From: Haplosporangium gracile
Lineage: Eukaryota > Mortierellomycota > Mortierellomycetes > Mortierellales > Mortierellaceae
Direction: 5' to 3'
DNA: 11,837 bases
Assembly (NCBI GenBank): GCA_015499985.1
Contig: JAAAUF010001122.1
Location: 1 to 11,837, forward strand
Shown here: one piece after another, positions 1-8,183 of the stretch
How the letters are laid out: each line of letters begins with the position of its first letter
How positions within the stretch are numbered: position 1 is the first letter of the stretch
The notes under the pieces: generated by a model
Databases searched by the model: none
The model's input: only the letters and a program-made list of their open reading frames with translations
Told to the model about the DNA's origin: nothing
Made by a program: the position numbers and the translations under genes

Positions 1-560
1 AAAAAAAACACGTGTCAATTTAGTTCGGGTCTATGTACCTTCGCTTCCCCTCCCTTCCTTCTCTCTTATTTTCGTGGTTTTATTTTCGGAGATGAAGAGG
101 AGAATATGTAAACTCCACCCACCGCGCCATGTGGGTATCACAATGATAATAAAACTAAAAGACTTTTCTACCCTTCCATTCTGTACGTCATTGCTCAAAC
201 TATCTTCCCCTCCCGCCCTTGCATATTTTTTTTGTTTGTTTGTGCGGTGGTGCTGCTTTATTGTGGAGTTGGCCTCTGTTGTTGCCATCAATTTTTTTGA
301 TTTGGTCCTCGAATGACCTTCAAATATAGATCTGGGATGCAGCCCTTTTCTACTCCTCCCCTTCTTCATCTGTTTCCTTTTGTTGTTGTTTGTATGTTGT
401 TTTGTTGTGGTTTTTGGACTTTAGCCCAGCCCAGCCCGGCGCAGCCTCTCTCTATCTGTCTTTCTTTTTTTTTTTTTTATAAGGTGCCTAAGGTGTATAT
501 ATCAAGCTGAAGTATTACAAATGATATCAAAAAGTACTGAAGCTGTGGTATATTAGTTTA
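1..560. other. Downstream intergenic stretch, no gene recognised
   Basis: The short ORFs here are all low complexity and unlike known proteins. The plus strand is T- and CT-rich, with a T14 run at 465-478, a CACGTG palindrome at 9-14 and a triple AGCCC repeat at about 423-437. It could include the 3' UTR of a convergent neighbour outside the window, but I see no convincing coding end. Confidence 0.6.
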
Positions 561-569
561 GTGAATGTT

Positions 570-872
570 TTTGTGAATTGATTTTTATTGTTTTTTGAAG
601 GCGCACGGCGCTCTTGTTGAATTTTTTTTTTATCTTTTTTGCCACATTGGGCTGAAGTTTTTGAGTAATGTAGCAAGATGATTTTTTGGACACTGAACTG
701 AAAAAAGAATGTACAAGGGAAAAGAAAAAAGAAAGGGTAACTAAACTACAAGTGGTGAAAAAAAACGAAAATGCAAAATGAACTGAAAATCAAAAAAAAA
801 GAGCAAAAGATAAAAGCGAACAGATACTGAAAAAAAAAGAAGAAAAAACTACTCCTTTTCGAGAGTTACTCA
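570..872 (-). other. 3' UTR of the Medusa gene
   Basis: About 300 nt follow the TGA. The sense strand is very U-rich, with T runs of 6-10. Before the poly(A) signal, UUCAG occurs at about 830-826, 786-782, 701-697, 696-692 and 656-652, the first ones following U runs. They look like splice acceptors or binding sites for a U-rich RNA-binding protein. A GCGCCGTGCGCC stretch lies just upstream of the poly(A) signal. The downstream end is set by the signal at 584-589. Confidence 0.55.
584..589 (-). terminator. Poly(A) signal AATAAA
   Basis: The canonical hexamer is on the minus strand (CAATAAAAATCAATTC), about 285 nt past the stop codon. It is the only exact AATAAA in the downstream region on this strand. 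Cleavage would be expected roughly 10-30 nt further on. Confidence 0.55.
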
Positions 873-3431
873 TCATACAATGATGCTGGACTCGATGATG
901 GTCTGTTGCTGAGGGGTCATGGGCAAGGTGGAGCCATGGGGAAAGTTTGCGTTGTGGAAGGCATCGGCCTGGATCGAGGCTGTGGAGGAGTACGAAGCAG
1001 TGTACTTTGAGATGATCTTCTTCAGCGCATAAGGAAGTACCTTCCAAGGGAAGACCTTGACGTCCTTCTCGATGTTGCGGGGCTTGGGGTTGGGGAACGA
1101 CATGATCAGCTTGAAGAACTCGGCAGACTCGGGCTTGCACTTTGAGACTGTAATAGGGCGGAATCCCTCGAGATTGCGGCGGATACGGTTCTTTTCCTCG
1201 ACCGTAAAGCGGACGGCGATCAGGGACTCCAAGAGGTAAATGCAGTCGACAGAGGTGAGGAAGCAATCGTTCTTCTCAGCCCAGTAGATGCACGAGACAA
1301 CAATAGAGTTGGGCTGGCGATCAGCGGGAGCCACGGGGGCAAAGTTGCAGTGAATGTCGTTGCTATCCTGGCGTCTCCAGAACTGGACGAGGCGACGGTG
1401 GGACTCCCACTCTTCACCGCTCCAGTTGATGGCCATATCGTCCATGTTGCCAGTGAACTTGAGGTTAGCCTTGTTCAAGAGCGAGGCGTAGGGGTTGTAG
1501 TTTCCGACGGAGGCAATATTGCTTCCGTTGGGATGGGACTGGGAGGACATATATGCGGCGGAGGTAGGGGTGGTGGGTTGGGAGGACTGGTTGGAGTGAA
1601 TGTAGGAAGCATTGTTGGCGGTGGGCGACATGGCGTAGGTCGAGGTGACGAGATCAGCCTGCGAGTAAGAGGGCATATGGGGGGCGATCATCTGGCCTGG
1701 AGGGGAGGAAGTGGTGGAAATTTATATGGGGTCAGTGACTGTCTGTATAAAGTGGCTTAGAACAAGATCCCTGGAGGAACTGTAGAGGGAAAGGACAATG
1801 GACTTACTGGCAGCGTTGTAGTAGCCGGGGCGGGGGTAGGGGGAGATGGGCGTGCGGGGTCCGTAGGGGGAGGTAGGAGAGTACAACGAGTTGTTGTCGT
1901 ATGCAGACGAAACACTCAAGTTGTTGTTGTACTCCTCGTCTATTTATCATTTTAAACAAAAAAAAAAAACAGAGTTCATTAGTGCCAGACATTCAGAATC
2001 GACTATCGAGAGAGAGAGGACAGAGAGAAAAGAACTGGGGCGGGGATATGAAAGAAAAAGAAAAGCCAGCTCAAGCCAGCTGGACGGAAATGAAAAGAGA
2101 GAAACCAAGTGGGCTGACGTAACAACCGAGACGAAGAAGGATACAGTCCACATGGCAAGGAAAAAAGAAAGGAGCTAGGGAAATTATATGTTCCTTTGTG
2201 AACAAAGCACTTACGATGAGCAAGACCGTTGCTGCTGAGAGGGTTGGGGGTAGCAAGAGGAGAAGCCTGCTGATGGTGCTGCTGGCTCAACTGGGCGTGG
2301 GAGAGATCGAGATCGGTGACGAGGTGGTGCTTCTTTTGGCTAAGGCCCTGCTCGTAAATCATCTTCTCGTTGCGCTTGGCACCGGCATTGGCCTGAGCGG
2401 CGGTGTTGTTCTGGATCTCTGTTATACATAAGAAAAAAGGAGGTGGTGTTGGTCAGGAACCCGAAACAGAGACAACACTTGCATCACAAAGTAAAGACCG
2501 AAAGGCTATCGGTCTCGGCTCTTTTTTGTTGCTTCTATGCATAACAAACAAACAAACAAACAATGACTTACCATCGTAGTAGTTAAAGTCACCGAAAGGC
2601 CAGCTTTCCATGACCATATCATTCTCCATCTGGAGGACGTAGAGGGGAACCTTGCTGACAAACCACTTTGTGATGCCAAAGTTGGGGACAATGCAGCTGA
2701 GGGTAACGTATCCGTTAGCAGCGTACTGCTTAGTATCGACAACAAGGGTTCCGAATCCGATGCGGAGGGCCTTGTCAGAGATGGACTGGAGGGTGACAGT
2801 GAAGGGCTGACCCTCGGGACCGAAGTGGGGGCCGTATTCGAGGATGCGGGGGGGCTGCATTTGGACGGGTTGCTTGAAGTTGGTCATCTGCTGCTGTTGC
2901 TGCATAGGTTGTTGCATTTGGTGATCGGCCATAGCGTACTTTCTTGGCTCAAAGTCTTTTTTTGAAGAAAAGGAAAAAAAAAAAAAAAAAAAAAAAAAAA
3001 AGGTCAGCTTTGTAATGACTAAATAGTTTTTTCTTTTTTTTTTTGTGACGGGGCGGAGTGTGGCGAAGAAGGTATGACAAGGTTTCTGAAGTGTAAAGCA
3101 GGAAAGGGGGAAGTGTCTTGCTCTTGTTTGTCGGTTGAGGATATAGAGTGTAGCGTAGAGTGTGAAGTGGGCGAGGAAGTAGTAGATCAAGAGGTGATAG
3201 GACACTCCAAGCGAATGCTCACAAAAAGGAAAGAGAGAGGAATTTTTTGGTTGGCGACAAAGGCGAGACTGATAAAGACAAAATGCAACACTGGTGACAC
3301 CGATAAACTCATGCTGTAGACTGAGAGTGTCGATGGTGAGAAACAACCCGTTGCCTCGGATGGTTTTGCTTCTAGCTTCTTCTTCTTGTTGTTCTTGTGA
3401 ACTACTTACTTTGAATGGCGGACATGTCCAT
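873..3431 (-). CDS. medA: Medusa (MedA)-family developmental regulator, five coding exons
   Basis: Joining complement 3431-3410, 2955-2572, 2418-2215, 1939-1808 and 1696-873 gives 521 codons plus a TGA stop at 875-873. All junctions keep frame. Residues 20-43 are Gln/Met-rich. Residues about 42-135 resemble the Ig-like (IPT-type) N-terminal domain of Medusa proteins (PRILEYGPHFGPEGQPFTV). Residues 136-328 form a low-complexity linker with His/Gln stretches and YSPTSPYGPRTPISP (223-237). Residues about 329-479 are the conserved C-terminal block (EEWESHRRLVQFWRRQ, FTVEEKNRIRRNLEGFRP, NPKPRNIEKDVKVFPW, ALKKIISKY), which I believe is Pfam DUF7082. Known relatives are Aspergillus MedA, Fusarium REN1, Magnaporthe Acr1 and Ustilago Med1. 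They are nuclear regulators of sporulation and morphogenesis, and their biochemical activity is poorly defined. The basic KNRIRR cluster could be a nuclear signal. An alternative start at ATG 2932-2930 would give 506 aa. I prefer 3431 because it is the first AUG of the inferred spliced mRNA. The symbol is by homology only. Family assignment is from memory of conserved motifs, not a search. Confidence 0.87.
1697..1807 (-). other. Intron between coding exons 4 and 5 (111 nt)
   Basis: The donor is A|GTAAGT at 1807-1802. The branch point CTGAC lies in CACTGACC, and the acceptor CCTCCCCTCCAG ends at 1697. It splits a Ser codon after its first base (A|GC, residue 248). The flanking frame is preserved into SQMIAPHMP. 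Canonical fungal signals make this junction secure. Confidence 0.9.
1940..2214 (-). other. Intron between coding exons 3 and 4 (275 nt)
   Basis: The donor is C|GTAAGT at 2214-2209. The likely branch point is CTAAT (CACTAATGAAC), followed by an 11-base T run and the acceptor ATAAATAG ending at 1940. It splits a His codon (C|AC, residue 204), joining NGLAH-H-EEYNNN. The intron contains a small AGCTGGCT duplication and a CT-rich stretch. Reading frames that run through it are artefacts. Confidence 0.88.
2419..2571 (-). other. Intron between coding exons 2 and 3 (153 nt)
   Basis: The donor is ATG|GTAAGT at 2571-2566. The branch point is CTGAC (TTCCTGACC) and the acceptor is ATAACAG ending at 2419. 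It splits a Glu codon (G|AG, residue 136), joining DFNYYD to EIQNNTAAQ. Just inside the donor is a (TTTG)n microsatellite on the sense strand (about 2545-2562). Confidence 0.9.
2956..3409 (-). other. Intron after the 22-nt first coding exon (454 nt), with a T28 tract
   Basis: The donor is CAAA|GTAAGTAG at 3409-3404. A CTGAC branch site lies at 3007-3003, followed by 28 consecutive T (sense strand, 3001-2974). The first AG after the branch is AAAAAAAG, ending at 2956 and 48 nt from the branch A. Splicing joins ATG GAC ATG TCC GCC ATT CAA A to AC TTT GAG CCA in frame, giving MDMSAIQNFEPRKYAMADHQ. Of the three AGs between the T tract and ATG 2932, only this one keeps the frame. The acceptor is AAG rather than CAG or TAG, so RNA confirmation matters here. 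Confidence 0.68.
2974..3001 (+). repeat. A28 homopolymer (T28 on the gene's sense strand)
   Basis: An uninterrupted run of 28 A on the plus strand lies inside the first coding intron, between its branch point and acceptor. Confidence 0.95.
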
Positions 3432-3464
3432 TGTGAGTGTTGTGAATGTAAGAAGAAGAGGAAG
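3432..3464 (-). other. 5' UTR part of the first coding exon
   Basis: This 33-nt CT-rich leader segment runs from a CAAACAG acceptor (ending at 3465) to the start codon at 3431-3429, with CTCACAATGG around the AUG. It contains no upstream AUG. A second in-frame AUG follows two codons later (3425-3423). Confidence 0.65.
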
Positions 3465-3669
3465 CTGTTTGTTGGAGAGTGTTGCACAAGGGAGAAAAGA
3501 GATTTTTGGTTAGCGAAGAGAAAAATCAACGGTCACAGTTCAAGAGACTTCTACTCTTTTCTTTTTCTCTTCGTTTTTGCCGCCCTTGGTTCAAAATTGA
3601 ACAAAGGGGATGAGATGTAGGTGGATGTGGACGCAATGGACAATGGTTGGTAGAATAGAAATGACTTAC
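3465..3669 (-). other. 5' leader intron (205 nt)
   Basis: The donor is ATTC|GTAAGTCA at 3669-3664. The branch point is a consensus CTAAC (TTCGCTAACC). The first AG downstream is the acceptor AACAAACAG ending at 3465, preceded by a CT-rich tract. All three signals match the coding introns of the same gene. Both flanking exons are noncoding apart from the final 22 nt. Confidence 0.68.
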
Positions 3670-3735
3670 GAATGGAAGAGGTTGGAGTGCGTTAAAAAGA
3701 ATCAAAGAACGATCAGTCTTGGAAGGGGGATGGAG
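3670..3735 (-). other. Internal 5' UTR exon (66 nt)
   Basis: It is bounded upstream by CTAACACATATCC...CTACAG, a consensus branch point and acceptor ending at 3736. Downstream it ends at the GTAAGT donor at 3669. It has no AUG on the sense strand and is pyrimidine-rich, as fungal leaders often are. Confidence 0.6.
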
Positions 3736-4283
3736 CTGTAGGGAGTAGGATATGTGTTAGGACAAGGGGAGATGTCTTTAGAAAGAAGAAATTGGAAAGG
3801 GTTGGAGAAATGCTCAAATGTGGAAGTAATGAAGGTGAAGAGGTGAATGCGTTAATGGTATGGGTGTAAAGAGGGAAGAAAGAGGAAAAAGAAGGTGGTG
3901 AAGAATGCGTGGAAAGGAATAAGGGGATGGTTGTTAAAAGATGAAAGATTGGAAGTAGTTTGGATGGTCAAGATGATTGATGAATTGTGAAGTGAAGAAA
4001 AAAAAAAGAGAAGTGGGAAAGGGCGGTTCAGCCTTATTTTATATGAACTTGGGTGGAGGAGTCGACTTGTGCTGTAGCAGGTATCTTCTTCCCTCTCTTT
4101 GTTTTGCTGTCAGTGCTTGCTGGCTGGCCTGTCAGTCCATATAATTTTTTTAAAGCAAGCACAAGCACCAGAAGGCATAACAACAATAATAAAAAAAAGA
4201 CTTCTATATATTTTTTACAATACCCAGCTCTCAATTAATTATATAAATGTCAACGAGATTGAATGAGAATTGAATTGACTTAC
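3736..4283 (-). other. Putative distal 5' leader intron, or proximal promoter plus leader (548 nt)
   Basis: A GTAAGTCA donor at 4283-4276 and the CTAAC...CTACAG acceptor ending at 3736 define an intron. Almost no other GT exists on the sense strand between about 3750 and 4040, so 4283 is the natural partner for that acceptor. The same interval also looks like a fungal promoter: a TATA element at about 4040 is followed by roughly 250 nt of sense-strand pyrimidine-rich sequence without AUG. Both may be true if distal and proximal start sites alternate. Confidence 0.5.
4037..4043 (-). promoter_or_regulatory. Candidate TATA box of the proximal medA promoter
   Basis: The minus strand reads CATATAAAATAAGG here. 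It is followed about 25-80 nt downstream by a T-run and a CT/CA-rich stretch (CTTCACTTCACAATTCATC) that resembles fungal start-site regions. The inferred start lies near 3960-4010. No transcript evidence is available. Confidence 0.4.
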
Positions 4284-4505
4284 TCGGGGGACTGAATGAA
4301 GCAATAATACTCTAATGAATGTTCAATTATAAAACTACTATAAGCGTCCCTAAGTGCAAGCTCTCGCTCTATCTAACTGAATGTGCAATTATGTATTCAG
4401 TCCTAATATTGCGTATCCGACTTCTCTCTCTTTCTTATTGACAAAGCAGTTTATTTACTTCCCCCCCCCTTCCTCAGCCAAAAAGGCCAGTCAGTTCAGA
4501 AGCAG
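4284..4505 (-). other. Candidate distal first leader exon and its start region
   Basis: An exon must end at 4284 if the GTAAGT at 4283-4278 is used. The minus strand has no ATG from 4505 down to 4284, consistent with an untranslated leader. I cannot place the start site. AT-rich TATA-like stretches occur around 4330 and 4450. The upstream limit given is only the last position before ATG triplets reappear. Confidence 0.35.
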
Positions 4506-6836
4506 CATCATCATCGACAGCGCATCATCGTTGTTGTTGCTGTTATTCGCTTTTTTTTATCTGCCCTTCACTAGTCAGGTGAATGAGCGATTTCTGCTCT
4601 CTCTTTCTTGCACTCTTCTTCCCTCCATTATCCATTATACCCTCTCACCTTGGTCAACTCCCTACTCACTTGTTAATTCTCTCTCAGCTACCCACTGCCA
4701 CCTCATCCTATCCATTGCACACATCATTCAAACGTAGTTCCACTCAGCAGCCGCAGATATACTCAGCAAGCAATAAAGAAAGATCATCCCTTGACACCAG
4801 ATTGCAATTCTCTTGCTATTCTTGTTCAGCTCATGTAATCGGCGATCGTCGTTTTCCATTCTTTGTTGCAACAAAAGAGACATCCTATCTGTCAGCCAAA
4901 TTCATGAATATTTTTTTTCTTAAACTGGTCGCTGTTTGTTATCCCAGCCAGCCCCGGATCGTCTGTGATTGGATTCTTCTGTGGACCAACAAGTGCTCGT
5001 ACCGTACCGCTAGTGTACTGTATGCGGATTCTTCCCGCTCTTTCTTTACTCCCTCACTCACCCGTTGAGAAATCCGTTTAACACTTTCACACCTCACACA
5101 ATCAGGGGACTGTGATCAAGAGATGACAACAGAAGTAATTGCATGAATCAATTGCACACATACACACACAAAGTTCTCAAGCCCTCGCAAGCAACCATCT
5201 CACGCTGTCTCTTCCTACTCGTTTACCAAGGTACACCTTGTAGACACACGCCACTTGACTCAATTGCTCCCCCTAATGTCAACGATAACGTGTGAGAAAA
5301 ATCAACCAACCACTTTCTACAAACAGTAAAAAAAAATTGAAAAAATCAGTGCCTGGCTAGCGATGCATTATCGAGGATTAGAAATGAGCTAGTAGCTAAG
5401 CCAGGTAAGGTAGCGCCCAACCCAGCCCAGTTTAGCTTATTCTTTTTTCCTTTCTTTCCTTTCCTCTTCCTCCCCTCTCTCTTTTTTTGCATATCTCTCA
5501 CCCACTTTGCACCCTCAACCTTTCAACTATGCACTTATAAGAATGGGAGGCGTGCCGATCAATAAGAGAGGGGGTGGGGTGGACCATGCCACTTTGCATA
5601 CCGCATGTACTCAATCCATCCTTCAATTGCGCGGGGAAAAGCGATCCGTGATCCGTGAAGCGTCCTTTTTGTTGCCGTTCTTGTTACTGCTGCTGGCTTG
5701 GAAGCCGACGGCAACTAAAATGCCACCTTTTTTGTTCATGCCTTACAATCACCACATCATTGAGTTCTGAGAGCCTCATATTCCATACCTAAATCCCCAA
5801 ACCCAACCTAACCACTATCAACGTTCAGCTACCCCCTTGTCCTACCTTTTCCCTCCCTTCTAACCCTCCGCTCCCCCTTTTCTCCTTCGAAAGTTTGAAC
5901 TGAACAGTGAACAGGATATATGCATAGCCAATCAATTGATTCAAAACGTTTGGATGGAGAATGACAAATGATAAACAAAAAAAGGAATGCAACGTTTTGC
6001 TCTTGAGCGTGAATAGACAGAACGAAGGGTAGGAGGATAAGGTTGATTGCGATGAGAAAAACAAATAATCACTGCGTAGATTCATCGTTCGTCCCCGTCA
6101 TTATCATCCGTTACTGGTCAAACTTGAAGGGCGGGAAGAACCAGGCAGTAAACAAGAAGAATTACAGCAAGACAACAACAAAAGAAAAGGCACCGAGGGA
6201 GCATTTGTTTGTTCTTGTTTGCTATGGTTACAGCAATTATTTACACTAAACAGACGAATCTTGTTTTCCCTCTCTTTTTCGCTGTCTATCTGCCGGTCTG
6301 TTCAGTCCTGCATCGGATGGTTGTTTGCTTAATTGCAAATGAACAATGCAACAATGCCTCGTTGACACCTCCCTAACCCAAAACTCAAGCCATGATCATT
6401 GCGCCGCGCCTATCTTTCCTCTCCTTTCCTCTCCTCTATGCTCCCTAGCTTCTTCTTGCGTTCACGTCTTCTTCCTCTGCGCACATTCACACAGTTCTAG
6501 TAGATTTTATTTTAATTCAATGCAAAATGCAAACAATGCATCTGGTCGACATTCCGTTCATCTCCTTTTTTTTTTTTTCTCGCTTGTTTATTTTGCATTC
6601 GCATAGTAACCTGTAAGGAATAACAAGTATCCGTTGTTCTCTGGTCGTCCATCCGGTCCATATTTACATACGTCCTTCATCTCCCCCCCCCCCCTCCTTT
6701 TTTTTTCTTCGCCGTCTCCTATCCTACTTTGAGCAAAAATGCAGAAAGTACCATATGCTCGTTTTTCTCTTAATCTGAGTTAGGCTAGAATGGGCCGGTT
6801 CCCTTTGTCCTCTGTTGTCTTTCTCTCTTCTCCTAG
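4506..6836. other. Upstream noncoding region, first part
   Basis: No coding ORF is supported. The 161-codon ORF at 4583-5068 (plus) is Ser/Leu/Phe-rich because the plus strand is CT-rich, and it has no recognisable domain. Contents seen: a palindromic segment at 5352-5405, a tandem GATCCGT pair at 5643-5656, a CCAAT box joined to the palindrome AATCAATTGATT at 5930-5941, and repeated pyrimidine tracts (about 4560-4680, 5445-5490, 5830-5885, 6415-6480, 6560-6580, 6680-6710). Confidence 0.6.
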
Positions 6837-7282
6837 AGAGCGAGCATAGAGGCATACGCGACCCTGGAGTTGTGAGCCAGACTAGTTTTACCCAGTCCAG
6901 TCCAGCAATTGGGGCGAGAGTTTGGGAGAAGAAAATAGTTGGAACGGAGGTGGACGTTTAAAAGAAAGGAGAGAGAAGGAGGTAAGTAAGAGGAGTGGAG
7001 GCGAAGGAAGATGAAGGCTCAATTTATCGAAGCGACTATCCCAGTCCTGAAGTCAATAGGCCTCTTCTTTATGAGAAAAAGGGGGGTAGAGAGTCCACCC
7101 GTCGTTTTATGAGGGCGTGTACAAGAAACTGGCCCAAACCCGCCATTTTTTCTTTTGTGTTGCAACAGAAACAAAATCGATGTTGGATAACGATGATAGG
7201 TTCGATTGCGAAAAGGGTTAGAGTAGTAGTAAGAGGGGAAGGACATATGCTACTTACCCACATCGCCAACATGATAAATGGT

Positions 7283-7305
7283 CCCTGTCTGCAATCGAGA
7301 CAGGG
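7283..7305. other. Perfect 8-bp hairpin with 7-nt loop
   Basis: CCCTGTCT (7283-7290) and AGACAGGG (7298-7305) enclose GCAATCG. On the minus strand the loop region also reads as a CGATTGCAG acceptor, with a GTAAGT donor 31 nt later. No terminator-type U run follows, and one such hairpin is expected by chance in a region this size. Confidence 0.35.
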
Positions 7306-7950
7306 AAACCCTTCCAAGTTCAGGGACGGACGGCTCATGAAAATCGAGAGCAACAAGCAAAAATCAATAAATCACGTAATAGCGCGGACAGAGGCGGGCA
7401 AACTAAGAAAAAACATGCAGGGTAGGAGTGTGAGAAAAGGAGATGACGGGTAGGAAGGCAAAGATCGACTGCATGAGAATGGGAGAGGCCGTTTGTCCTT
7501 TAGGAGTGCTCTTAGTCTTGGATGCGCTGCGGTTGCTCCACAGTGTATGTCCATGCTTTCTCTCACAAAATGGACAATGATAAGGGGATTGGGCAAGGGT
7601 AAGGACTGTCCACAAGCAACAAAATGAGAAAAAGAACTGATATCGGGGATTTGATATTTACAGTTTTGGGTATGTTTTTTTTCTTACCCCTGCTTGTTGT
7701 TAACATTGGCATGGAGATATTGGATATCGGGATAGCTCGGCGATTTAAGACGTGAACGTTAATGAGCGGACCGTGTGAATGACAGGGAAAGGAAAGGAGG
7801 AAAAAAAGGCAAGTTTGAGCAATGCACTGTCAACGAAATGAGAAAATACAATTGTAGTCGGCTTTCACGCACGTCTATCCTTTTTCTAGGCAGGTAGGCT
7901 GTGGTGATAGAGAGAGACATGAGAATGTCACAAGCTATGCTAGAGCATGC

Positions 7951-7972
7951 ACGCGTTAAAGAAAAAACGCGT
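7951..7972. promoter_or_regulatory. Pair of ACGCGT (MluI cell-cycle box) sites
   Basis: ACGCGT occurs at 7951-7956 and 7967-7972, separated by an A-rich decamer. ACGCGT is the known recognition core of the fungal MBF complex (Mbp1/Swi6 type). The pair lies about 4.5 kb upstream of the Medusa gene, with palindromic ATGCT/AGCAT and GCATGC just before it. Function here is inferred only. Confidence 0.4.
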
Positions 7973-8149
7973 CAAAAACAGGACATGCAATGCAGAAGGG
8001 GAAGACCATGGTGTCTATTAACAAACAGTCGACATACATAGCTCCCGAGAAAGAACAGAAAGAGAGATAAAAAGGATATAATATTAGATCGGCCAACCAG
8101 CCGATCCGCCATTTGCCCATTCTTTCCTGGCCACATGCCACAATGTCTC

Positions 8150-8154
<5 letters not shown>

Positions 8155-8181
<27 letters not shown>
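8155..8181 (+). repeat. A27 homopolymer
   Basis: A run of 27 A follows CTCTTGTT and precedes GACGTTGGG. No target-site duplication or retroposed body was found, so it is treated as simple repeat. Confidence 0.95.

Positions 8182-8183
<2 letters not shown>

Noticed and set aside
9..14. CACGTG E-box at the left edge
   Set aside because: A single common hexamer with no promoter context.
1350..1760. 136-codon Gly/Val-rich plus-strand frame
   Set aside because: It is antisense to the conserved Medusa exon and crosses its intron, a composition shadow.
2453..3529. Uninterrupted 358-codon minus-strand frame
   Set aside because: It reads through two introns and a T28 tract (poly-Phe). Only 2955-2572 is coding, as the consensus splice signals show.
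4583..5068. 161-codon plus-strand frame
   Set aside because: Its Ser/Leu/Phe-rich residues follow from a CT-rich strand; there is no recognisable domain or supporting context.
7195..7215. B-box-like GGTTCGATTGC
   Set aside because: No paired T stem and no A box at suitable spacing.
6995..7453. 152-codon plus-strand frame
   Set aside because: No family signature is seen, and competing frames of similar size occur on the other strand.
8155..8181. A27 as the tail of a retroposed element
   Set aside because: No target-site duplication, Pol III boxes or recognisable body upstream; similar homopolymers occur elsewhere in the window.
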